Positions 35,101 through 47,449 of a stretch of 64,000 nucleotides of DNA are shown piece by piece (positions within the stretch are counted from its first letter, which is position 1; the number at the start of each line of letters is the position of its first letter). This DNA comes from Leuctra nigra (lineage: Eukaryota > Arthropoda > Insecta > Plecoptera > Leuctridae): the NCBI GenBank assembly GCA_934045905.1, contig OW203765.1:13145409-13209408 (forward strand). Reading direction: 5' to 3'. A model generated the notes under the pieces. That model saw only the letters and a program-made list of their open reading frames with translations. It was not told the origin of the DNA and ran no database searches. Both the position numbers and the translations under genes were made by a program.

Positions 35101-38100
35101 CTGCACACGACATCATAACCTCTCTAAGCTTAGCCTTAGCCACCAAAGCAGAGTAAATAAATAAATAAAATTCAAATCTAATTATGTAGAAATAGGAAGA
35201 AGCTAGGTGTTGAGAGCCTCAACTATAAGATAGGAAGAGATAGACAACGCTGGTATGGTCATCTTAGAAGAATGAATCCCAATAGAATACCGAAGAGGGA
35301 ATTTGAAAGAGCGAGAGACCGGGAAAGCAGAAGGGGTAGACCGAGAGCCAAGTGGGAGGACCAGGTGAAGTGGGATGTAGAGGAAAGAGGTGAGGAGTGA
35401 GGAACAGTGACTGCAGGAAGATTGTGGGAGGATAGAGATAGGTGGAGAGACATGGTGGAGAGGCAGCAACCAGAAGACGAAGAGGAGAAGAAGAGTGCGA
35501 TGTGTCAGGACCGGCCACCCGACATCACTGAAGCGAAGGCCCAAGATGGATGGTGGAATTCACCCCCCGACCTGACATTATGTTGGAAACGGGAGACAGA
35601 TATTTATTATTTATTTTAGTGTTGTTAACGTCACACTGTTCTGCAACAAGGCTAATAGCGATGGATAAATGATTATGATAATGATGATAAGAATATGTAA
35701 GGTTGGACGGTGTGAAAGAAGTGGTCGCAGGCTAAAGTAAACCTTCCTAGCATTTGTCTCTCGCTCGACTGAGGAAAATTACGGGGGAATCGAACCTGGT
35801 CTTTCATAGTGCAAGTCCAGAGTGTTATTGCCTGAATATTCAATAGACAGTAAAATCAAATATTCTTTAATAGTAGTGTATAATAAAGTAATCTTCATCT
35901 ATTCACACCGAATGATGATACAAGAACAATAAGAATAGTGCATGCATGATTACATTGTAATCAAGATTATTGTGTTCAGTGTCTGCTTACCGCTATCAGG
36001 TGTGAGTTCCGCTGAACTGCCGCTTCTGCTCCCTTGCTCCTTGGCCCGCTTCTTCTTCTTCTTCCGCTCCTTCTTGGCTAGTTTCTCGTTGATTTCGTTG
36101 CGCCGCTCCTCGAGAGCAATTGAGGTGCGTCTGTAACGACAACCGCTTCTTAAGAACACAGACATTTCATAGAATCTCAATTATTAAGAAGACAACAGCT
36201 ATTAATATGTATAAACCTTACTACCATAGCATAGAATGAGTTCTGGTCCAAGCTGGTAGCCAATTGCATAAAGGAAATTATGTATACATAATATGTTTAG
36301 TAGCATTTTTCGTTGAGAAAATTGTTAAAAGCTACAGGTTTTTAAAACCATATCAACCACAATCTGGCAAATGAAACAAAAGTGGACATTGTATTGTTGA
36401 TATTATGCATATTCATGAGTTGTACCTACCTTCCACTTTTGGGAGCGACGATGAAGGAGCAGACAAAGAGGAAGAAGTGGGCCAAGGAGCGGGGAAGCAG
36501 GATAGGTACTTGATTGCAGAAGGAGTGAGAAAACGAAGACAGAACACACAACACAAATAAAGGGTAAATAATAGAACACGGTCGTCGGTCACTGTTCTGT
36601 TGCCAACTGTGGTTGAGGCACATGAGCAGTGGCTCAAATTGGTCATCACTCATCTCATCTGTACCTCAGAGGTAGAAGGCCCGATGTCCATTTCAATGAT
36701 TCTCAAAGTGAGCTCATAAACAAATAATTCTTCCTTCATCCAGTCAAATTTGTAATGGTGACATAACGCATTGCGCAAAAGAACACTTCAACATAACTGT
36801 TTTTGTTGGCATCAGTCAAATGGCAATCGATAGAGCTCGATTACACCATTCCAAAAGTGTGCAACGCAAAATTGAGATAATGGACATTTGGCCTTCTACC
36901 TCCGAGGTACTGAGATGGTTGAAGAATAGAGATTTCTTGAAAGTTTGGAGCAACGAGTTGCATCACCACAGTGATATAAAAGCTCAGGATTCAACAAAAA
37001 TAGCAGTACAATATGTTCTTTAGGCTAAACAAGATACAAGCGATCAAGATCGAGACATCAGACTTGAGACCTTCTGCTTCTGAGTTAGTGAACGAGGGTT
37101 GTTTCTCACCTGGACTCTTCTATGGCGGAGTTGAGCTGGTCGAACTCTGGCGACTCGACGCGGCTGTTCCTGTCCTGCGGCTGGTAGTTGCGCAGACTGC
37201 CGACGTCCTGTCCGAACGCTTGGCCTCGGGTCTCTCCGCTCAGTCGGTCCAACAGCGGCAGAACGGCCTGGCCGAACGGACTGCAACATTCACATGGACG
37301 TTGATAGAGGACGGAGAAATCAGCACATCCAATAACATTATCCAGTCATAAGGTCCATTCATTTCTTTATTATAGCAAAGTCTTCTCTAGATTTGTTTTC
37401 AGAATAATTGTTATAAGTAATATTGGATTGAGAGGTGCAAGAAAGAAGAAACGCTTATTGTTGTAGGATGAATAGTTTTTGAGTTATTGATTTAGAAAGA
37501 TTGAGAGATAGAAGTAGAGAGAGAGATAGAGATCTAATGAATGTCTGCACTGGGTTAAACTACGTTTGGTTTGCACTGAAGTGACGTCACCATACAAAAC
37601 TCAATGCAAACTTCAAACACACTTCAATCCTAGTGTGGCCAGTGGAAAATGCCTTTTATAAGTCTTCACCATTTTATCACATTATTGCACATTTAGAAAG
37701 ACAAACTTGTCTGCAAATCAGAATTCGTAATGTACTCCATCGTGTGGCATTCACAGCCGTCTGTACACTTGTCGTTCGTTCCTCCACCTCCAGTGAGCTG
37801 CCTGTAATCTCACCCGCCGTCCCGGGATGGGGCTGCCACTGTTGCCACTAATACGCAGCGGTGGCGGCCTCTTCCCGGGACAGCAGATGAGGAACTAAAA
37901 TTTTTCCTCAGCTTACAGGCACCTCACAGGAGGAGGAGGAACGAACGACAAGTGTACATACGGCTGTGGTGTCATTATTTAGTCCAGTAAGCTTGAAATG
38001 GTTGCTAATATCTGCTAAAATTCGCTAAAATTCTGTTAGTGTGAAGACAAGAGTAAAAAAACATTTATTCATCCGTCAGGCCAGTTCACAATATAGCAAC

Positions 38101-41100
38101 TTATGGTTCTGTTCTGCGGTTCTGCACATGTTCAGAACAAAGTAGATCAACCATAAGTAGCTAGTGTGGACTGGCCTTTACGCAGATTAACAGATTGACT
38201 TGATTAACAACGTTAACGTCAAGGAATGACTCACGTGTCTAGAACGCTGTCGGGCAGGTCGAGGATGTGCTTGGGGATGCTGACGCCGCACAGGAACTGG
38301 CTCACTTCATTGGAGAAGTTGTTGCAGTTGTGTTGAAGCAGGCTGTACGTACTGGGTCTGCAGGAGAAACACATCGGTTTAGCATCAAGTTGCATGCCCC
38401 AGATATTACCTGGGTGACTCAGTTGATTTGATTTTATCATCGAGAAACAATTCTTTGTTTGGGATTCGCAAGTCTGTCGTCGATGAATGCTGACAAAGAA
38501 TGCTTCCACATTTTAAGTAATGACATGCTTAACCGATTCAACTTAAAATTGTAATTATATTAGCATAATGTTGATCTTGATGGGCACGCAAAATTTTAAT
38601 GTGATCGGAGCAATCAAAATTTTCAACTAATCAGAAGATACTTCTTTAAATTTTAACAAACCAAACGATTTGGATGAAAATTTGAAGAATAAGAGAATAC
38701 GTTCGTCTCAATTACCATTTTGAGTTTTCAACTAATCAGGAGTTATTTTATCAAATATTTTATTCAAACAATGGAAATCGAAATTAGTATAGTCTGCAAA
38801 CATCTAACGTTGCAATAATAAGTAGTATGTAGGCCACTAGATAGCAACAAGTGGAGTGTATGCCACTAGGGAGCAATAAGTAGAATGTAGGCCACTAGGG
38901 ATCAATAAGTAGAATGTATGCCACTAAGGAGCCACAAGTAGAGTGTATGCCACTAGATAGCAACAAGTAAAGTGAAGGCCACTAGATATCAAACAAGTAA
39001 AGTGAAGGCCACTAGATAGCAACAAGTAGTATGTATGCCACTAGGGCGCAACAAGTAGAATGTATGCCACTAGGGAGCAATAGGTAGAATGTAGGCCACT
39101 AGCACGCAGGTACTCACGAGAATGTGGACTGTCCCAGACCGAACAGGTAGTCTACGAACACCTGGTAGGGGATGAACGTATCGCCTTGTGTCAGTCGCTG
39201 TAGTGGCTCACCAAGGATAGTGTTGCCCTGCGAGAACAGAATAGAACTTGCCATTATATCTTACGGCCTGAAATTAAACAGGGTTCGAAAGAAAGGGATT
39301 GACTGGTTTCTTGAAATCAATCAATGAAATCAGAGCTCATCTACTAGATGGGTTACCAGACTACTTTGAATGGTGCCTACAAATCTATTGCAGGCAATCC
39401 GTTTCCCTATAGAATACAATTTTCTCATTTGTTGAGTGAACACTGTTGAAAACGGATTGTCTGCTGGTAAGGTTCCTTGACCATCAATTCTTGTTATTAT
39501 CAATTGAATCAGAGCTCACCTACAAGAGTTGATCATGCCGATGATCGGATGATGCCATATTTTTTTTCACTCAATCCATTTCTTCCAAATACCGTGTTAT
39601 CATTTGTTGAGTGTACAATTAGAAGTGTCCTCTTTCATTATAGGTTATTGTTAGAGGTGTAGAACCAGCTAGCCGGCCAAGAAGTTATTACATGGCCCTA
39701 AATATATCTGGTTATAGTCATAATAAATATGATGACGATTGTACGCTAATGATGAAGTGAAGGTAAGAATGTGATTAGTATCGAGAACGTTCTCAGACAT
39801 CTCGACTGAGGCAAACCATGAGCCACTCAAGTCCAGTGCGATATCACTGAGCCAGCTTGCTCCGTCTCCCACGCCACCGGGAATAACAGGTGAATCACCT
39901 CCTGACACAATGTCCTTGCCAAGACGCCCGGCATTGCTGCCAACATCTGAACACTACCTGATGATCGCCATCAACAAGTGTGCCACTCTCTTAGTCTTGA
40001 GCAGTGATACAAAAATGGATTCATTTCGTACCAAAAGTATGCGTTTATATTACCTTTAAGGTGATACTAGCGCTCGGCCGTTTTAGAAAATTGAGAGAGA
40101 AAAATTGTTTCATAAGTGAGTGTAACTTTTACAGGATGTTCACATGATCAGTCTGATTGTATATTAGTAGAACTTTTTCATTTTTGCTTATTGCATCGTT
40201 AATTAGGCGCCGGTTATTCAACAAAACCGCGCAAAACTCTGAAATTTGCGATACGATTGGAGACCAAACCCGTTAACCAATTGATCTCAAATTTTAATCA
40301 TGATTAGATGAAAGACAAACTTAGGGTTATCACTTGGCACATTTTTTAATATAAATTTTATACGGCACCCAGGGAGACAAGAAAATAGCTAATTTTTCAC
40401 CAAAAATCCACTAATTATTACTAATAAACGAAACAAAAAATTAAAAATGTACCAAGGGATAACCCTAAGTTTGTCTTTTATCTAATCACGATTAAAATTT
40501 CAAATAATTTGGTCCACCCATTTCGTCTCCAATCGTATCGCAAAAAGTGTCTACAAAAAGCAGCAAAATCGCTCGCGCTTGCAGCACCTTAAGTTGTAGC
40601 AAACACTATTGTCTGAATGGTTATCCCAACTTTCTAACACCGTTTTGTCCCGAAGTGGACTTTTGACGACTAAAAACTGTAAAGACGCAAAAAATATCCG
40701 ACGACAAGGAGCTATAGGTTGTAGTTCTAGAAACATTCTCGTTTTGCTAAATAGTCTTTTGAATACAGATTTAAAAATACGATTTGTTTCAATTTATTTA
40801 TTTTTAGATTTAAAATTTGTTGTTTTTAGATTTTGTTATTAAAGTTTTGTACCTATTTATCTTTGAACTATGATACATTTTAGGAAGTTTTGAGATGTCA
40901 AAACTTTCATAGACTACTATTTAAAACCATACACCTTGTTTGATTTATAGTAATATTCCTAACTTTTCTGACTTTATAACATTCAACTGAATTATTTCAT
41001 TAATTAAATTAATCTTGTGGGTGTTTTTCAAGTGTGACTTCTATTTTAGTTGTTGTCACCTCGCGCTCTAGAGTTGGAACTATTCCAGCATCAATAAATC

Positions 41101-44100
41101 ACGGTCAACCACGATCAGAATACCCGGCCAGTGAACTCGAATAAAACATGCGGCACCAATCAACGCCATGAGAACCTGTCAATGAATCTACGTATATTTA
41201 TAGCCACGAAGTAACGTTTAATATTTCGTATGAATCAACATTTTCTCGGAAATATGTTGAGAGAGAAAAGAGAGAAGATCTACATATCATTTCGTACAAC
41301 GAAACTGTCAACGAAGAAAATATATCCTAAATATCGTCGTAGCCTTTGAAATTCAAAATATTTCATATTTCTCGAGTGAATTTGGAAAAAGGAACACTAA
41401 ATCCCGCATTCTTCGATTTCGAGTCAGACGAGTTTGGGCACACTTATAAGTAAGTAATGTTTAGATTGTTACTCTTGACTAAAAACTTCGCCAAAGTTTA
41501 TAATTTTATAATTTTTTATATTTTGCATGGTTCAAAAGTTGTTTAAAACAAGTTATAAATCTCCTACGTTTTTGTTCAAGTGCAGCCAACTCTCAACTAA
41601 ACTGAAAGAATACGTGAGAAGCGTCCGTCACGAAATGGAGTCAACGAACACAAGCAACAAAATGGCCGCCCAAACGCCGCGAAACATCTTCTCCACCGTA
41701 CTTCAACATACAAACATAAAGTTTATCACATTTCCACACAAATACGGGTAAAACAAATCCTTCTCCAGTACATCCAACAAACTTGATGATGCAAGAACCC
41801 ATTTCACTAGCAGATCATAAAGAATTTCGCGGCATCTCCTTCAAGAACACACCTAACCTAACCTAACCTAACCTAACCTAACCTAACCTAACCTACCTCG
41901 AGTACACACTTGCGAATACACTGTGACAGTCTCCAGTAACTTCTTCTCTTGATGGCCGAAGAACTACGCCCGCAAGCAACACTGGTCGATCACTGGATGC
42001 CGCATGTACCGCAGCGACGCGCTAAACTTAGAAGCCAGCTCCAAATTTAGACTCTTGGCCGATGTCCCGGCTACCCAACACTACAGGCGACCCTGGCGGA
42101 GAGGTACCAAGTTCGATGCCGGATGATGACCTTTTCGTCCGAGACGGCGTGTCATTGTGATGGGATGATGACGGACTGATGGCCTCTCGATACACAGATT
42201 CACTCCACACACGTGGTTTGCACGTGATGTCGTCTCGTTGTTGCCTGCTACCATCTTGATGGCACGCAGAATACCTGTGATTCTCTGCTTTTTTACGATA
42301 TTTTATGGGTACCTGGGAAATTGTATAGGCTCCGGAGATATCTTTAGTACGAAGAGGAATCACTCACATTACAAAAAATACATCGATTTACCTCAATAAA
42401 GTTATAAATCTGACATGTCAACGTGCCAACAAAATGTCCGTCCTCAGGTGGAAAATTCAATAATTTTGCATTGCTGATATAAAACAAAAGTAGTTCGTAT
42501 GCAAGCTATGAATGAATAGTTATGTATGATAAACTGTTGTTCAGTACATACTAGAGTCTAGGTGTCACCCAAAAGTTCGTTCAACATGACTGTAAAAAAA
42601 AACTAACTTCTAGATTACACCGTCGTATTTAAAGTAGTTCCATTCGGCATACAGTTATTTCAATTATTCCATGCATACCTAGACGTCATCAAGTGTGACA
42701 TTGTTGAGCACGTTTCGCGATGGCGCTCTTCTCCTCAATTGATCATTTCAGCCTGAATTGCATCTCGGGGAGCAGTAAAACTGCATGACTGGTGGTGATG
42801 TTCCTATGGCAATCGATCACTGTTATTATCAATGAAATGAGGGTTCACCTACTAGAGCTAGAAGACAACACACTACTTCTGATAGTGAGATCAAAGAAAT
42901 GTCATCCAATTATATTTTCGTAAATACCGTTTTATCTTTTGTTGCGTGTACAATCAACAATGTTGTCAACCGTGGCAATTTCTTTGATAGTCATCCACAA
43001 GGAATTTCGTTTCTCGTCATCTGGCAACATATCTCCAGAGACATTTTCCAATAATCTATCGTGTCCACATAGTTCCTACACGTTGAAAATGCCATGAATC
43101 AGGTGAGAATGCGCGTGGTCATGTACAGTATGACATGGCATGACGCAAGCGAGGGCGGCTAAGACTCGCACAAGCCGGTATCTTGTTGGCATGACAACCA
43201 GGCATGCGGCAGATCATGCCAGCAGCCACTCAGCCCTCGCCAATAACTTCCACGGCATATTTAGACAATGATGCATGCAACAGATGGCGACACCGTACTT
43301 CTGCGTTCTAGCCAGTGCGTGAGGGTTGCTGACAAATAAGTACAATCAAGGTGCGGTGCATTTGCTCATTTGACGAATGAGGTAGGCGTGGCCTATGACG
43401 ATCTGCACGTAACTCCAGGAATCTTGGAAAATAGCTAATTTAAGTTTTGTACTGACAGATGAAAATTAGAAATTCAAAAGAAATAGCTCTCACGTGTTTA
43501 TATCACTTTAAACAGTACAACCATTCTATTTCATTTAAACCTGTATGTTTGATGATATGCATCGACGAAATAAACAAAGTTCTTTTGACATGTTCTCAGT
43601 TGTACCTGTCAATGTAATTCTGTCGGTGGAGAGTTTCTTCAAAGCACCTACTCCTCTTTTAAGAAATGTAATTACAATGGCACAATATATTCAAGCATAG
43701 TTCAATGTACTACATACCTATACTCTGATTATTATTGGCAATGGTAGATTGTTAAACTGATGATTTCTGTAAGAAGTGGAATTGGAATTTGGAATTTAGA
43801 ATAATTAAGAATTGCTATTTTGGTATTGCCTAGAAAATTTTCCAAAAAGTTAGCTGTCATTTGTGATGATGAAACATCGTCATCTTTATTGATGACGTCC
43901 GAGGGGGAGGAGATCTACATGGTGAATTTTGGACCATTTAAAAATAGTTCTTTGTCAATATCTCTTGACCGATCTTGACCGTTTACGCCGAAAATTTGTA
44001 AAGTATGATAAGATTGATTGTTGGTGACCATGCAGAATCTCAACTTCAACTGCACATCATTTCCACCTCTCACAGCGTATTGTCTTGGGATGTGCGGCCG

Positions 44101-47100
44101 GGACAAGAAGTAGTGGTTATAAAAAACATTCTGGGAATAAATTGTTCGCATGACTTGCCCTGTGTGTCTTGCCCACACGGAGGTAATTTATTGGGGTAAT
44201 CGGGTCGAAAACACAAATATAATACTAGGAAAACGCTCTGTGAAACGCGTTGATGAGCGAGCACGGATACGCGCAACACCTCGAACCGAAATTCTGCGTC
44301 TATCAAAAATATCATTAAAAGCCAATAATTCTTGAATTTTTCACAGACTTGTATAAAAATCTCCAAATATCACTCAAATATTAGTCCCAATAACCACGTA
44401 AAGTTTTATAAGTTGATCGATTGAACCTTTATAATTGAACTACGTTCCCAGTAAATATTCAAAAATCACAGAATCTCTTTCAAAAATATACCTGGGACCA
44501 CTCATACGATATTAGTGTGCGTACACAATATCAGATCGATCTGTTGAACGGTCATTATTAGTTTCATGTGTTTAAAAGATTTTGCTCAACTACCTTGGAT
44601 TAGAACTGAAGAGTCAAAGTAACCGTGACCCAGAAAAAACACTCCGTGTAAAGATACCAGCCAAGTCTCTTTAACTATAAAAAAAATAGAAGAAATCTAA
44701 AAATTCAGCACTGAAAAGGAGTGATATCAAAAAAGGAGCCAAGTCAACGAATTTTCCAAATTTTAATCGTACCATTGAAATAAAAATATCAACCCCCGAG
44801 AAATACTTAAAAAAAGGACTTGGCGCATCGTTTTTTTAAAGACACTTTTCTATCCTAAAAGTATAGGAAGAACTCTACAAGTATATTTTCCTGAGTATAT
44901 CACATTCATTATCGACGAATCATACTACGTTTTAATATAACTAGTACTCTTACCTACTGGCAGTTTTGGTATTTTGTCAATATTCAGAGGAAATAAACGG
45001 ATAAACGAATAACGAATAAACGGAAGCGGCCTAGTCTATTCGTTATTGCCACTATTTCTAGGGTCATATTAATCAATCATACTTCTCAATATCGTGACTG
45101 AGGGAAATAGCGAAAGCGCTCATTACAAGAAGGCCGTCAATGAGATTTGTATAAGTGACTAGTGCACTGAGCCATGCTGCTCAAATTATTACTGACTAGA
45201 TTTTTATCTAAAGTAATACGTTATGTAATTTATGAATTTTTTTGGTATAAAATGTTAATTAATAGCAATTAATTACACGGCGAGAAGGTTCAAAGTATAA
45301 TGCTGTAGTAGGTATGTTGATGTACCCACAAAACTATAGGTACCTACCAATCACAAACACAACTGTTCTGTATTTATTGCTTGTAAGACAATGCTATGTT
45401 TCTTTGCGTACTTATATTTAAATTTAAAATATTTTACAGAATGTTCAATATTTAATTTGAAAGTTTTGTCCCAATTTTTCTAGGCATTTCTGAACTACGT
45501 AGTATGTGAGTGGCATAAGCTTAAGAATAGAAAAATGTCTTTAAAAAAACGATGCGCCAAGTCCTTTTTTTAAGTATTTCTCGGGGGTTGATATTTTTAT
45601 TTCAATGGTACGATTAAAATTTGGAAAATTCGTTGACTTGGCTCCTTTTTTGATATCACTACTTTTCAGTGCTGAATTTTTAGATTTCTTCTATTTTTTT
45701 TTTATAGTTAAAGAGACTTGGCTGGTATTTTTACACGGAGTGTTTTTTCTGGGATATCACTTCTTTTGTTAGTTTATTCATACAGCTTGTAGCACATGTC
45801 CGAGCAGGGACTAATTTCTTTAAAAAAATACGCCTCAACCGATTTGGTTACTATGAAAAGTTGCGTTTGGTATAAGATGAAAATGATTATCCAAGAAGAA
45901 TAGCTTAAGTTTCGTTATAATCGATCCAGCCGTTTTCGATACATGACGTCACTTCCGGTTTTGAAATAGCGGCCGAATTCCGGTATAGGTAATAAGAAAA
46001 CAATCTAGTTTTATCTAGTTGATACCTTCATGAACGACCATCTGAATTCCTAATCCCTATATTTCCGTAAAATCGGTCATGCCGTTTGTAATATATGACG
46101 TCACTTCCGGTTTCATTTAGTGGTTCCTGCCGCCATTTCCGGTACCATTAATTTATTTATTCATTTTTCACAATTGATTTTTCAAATAAATAGCAGAATG
46201 AATACGCAGGAGCTAGTTCAGTTGCAATCGGTACAGGCGTTTTAGATATATGACGTCACTTCCGGTTTCAGGAATGGCGGCCGAGAACACTGCTACCTTG
46301 AATATATAAATTGTATTGTCTATGTTACAATGTAAGTTAATTATGTACGTATTTTAAGTATAATTTGTTGAAATAAGTTAAATATTGCGTATTTATGACG
46401 TCACTTCCGGTTTAGAAAATAAGAAAATAATATTTTTTTTATTGATACTTCATATAGATGACCATCTAAATCGAATGGCGCTAATTTCGTTCTAATCGGT
46501 CCAGACGTTTTTGAGTTATGACGTCACTTCCGGTTTCAAAATGGCGGCTTCCGGTTGGTTTTATAAAAAGGCACCTCAGACGCCAAAAGTGCACATGTGG
46601 TAAAAATTTCAGGTCGATCGGTTCAGCCGTTTAGGCTGTGGCGGTGATAGCGACGTTTCGTGATATCATCAGAATCATCATCATCTTCAGAATCAGAAAG
46701 TGGTGTAATTTCACTGTTTTCTCGGTCCTCTAGCGCGCAAATGGCATAACCTATTGTTCCCAAATTTGGTATATGTAGTGGGGTGGGCCATAGCTCGAAA
46801 TTAAGATATTTCGCAACAATGTGAGATTTACCAATTTTGAGATCCAGTAGGCCGAAAATGCCATGTTGTTGCTTACAGTAAAAGTGTTTGGTCTGCTCCT
46901 CAGTTTATTAGGCATTTACGGTATGTTGAGTGACTGTGAGTGTATAGTACGACTTGGCTGGGTGGAGCGACCGCTCCACTAGATCAACATTTTCGAGAAA
47001 TTTGACAGCCAACACGCAAAATGTCCGTAAAATGTCAATTACTTTTGGATTTAAACACAGAATAGTCTGAAAGTAGTAAAAGATACAGATAATGTTGGTC

Positions 47101-47417
47101 CCAATGACCATGCAAAGTTTTAAGTTGATCGGTCATACGGTTCTAGTTTAAATTTCAAAAAACACATTACATTTTTTTAATTTTAACCAATGGGAGGATT
47201 TGGATGAAATTTTGTTTGATTGGGCAAAATGTTCGTCGTAATGACTTATCAAAATTTCAAATTGAACGGGCCAACCAATCGAAAGATAATTTTCTTAAAA
47301 TTTGAACCAATCACAGGATCCCTTTCAAAAACGATCCCAGAGACCGCATAGATTACGTTAGTACGTGTGCAAAATTTCAGATCGATTGGTTGTGCGGTTT
47401 GACCTAGGCAGTGAACA

Positions 47418-47449
<32 letters not shown>

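Noticed and set aside
35407..35619. 70-codon plus-strand protein
   Set aside because: It is the second half of the stop-interrupted LINE reverse-transcriptase tail.
41527..41751. 74-codon plus-strand frame starting MVQKLF
   Set aside because: Inside the isopeptidase intron, no recognised family, no splice support, next to repeats; chance is likelier.
43150..43260. Another copy of the 59555 palindrome (GAGGGCGGCTAAG and CTCAGCCCTC)
   Set aside because: The ends look alike over about 10 bases, but the arms do not continue and no TTAA flanks them.
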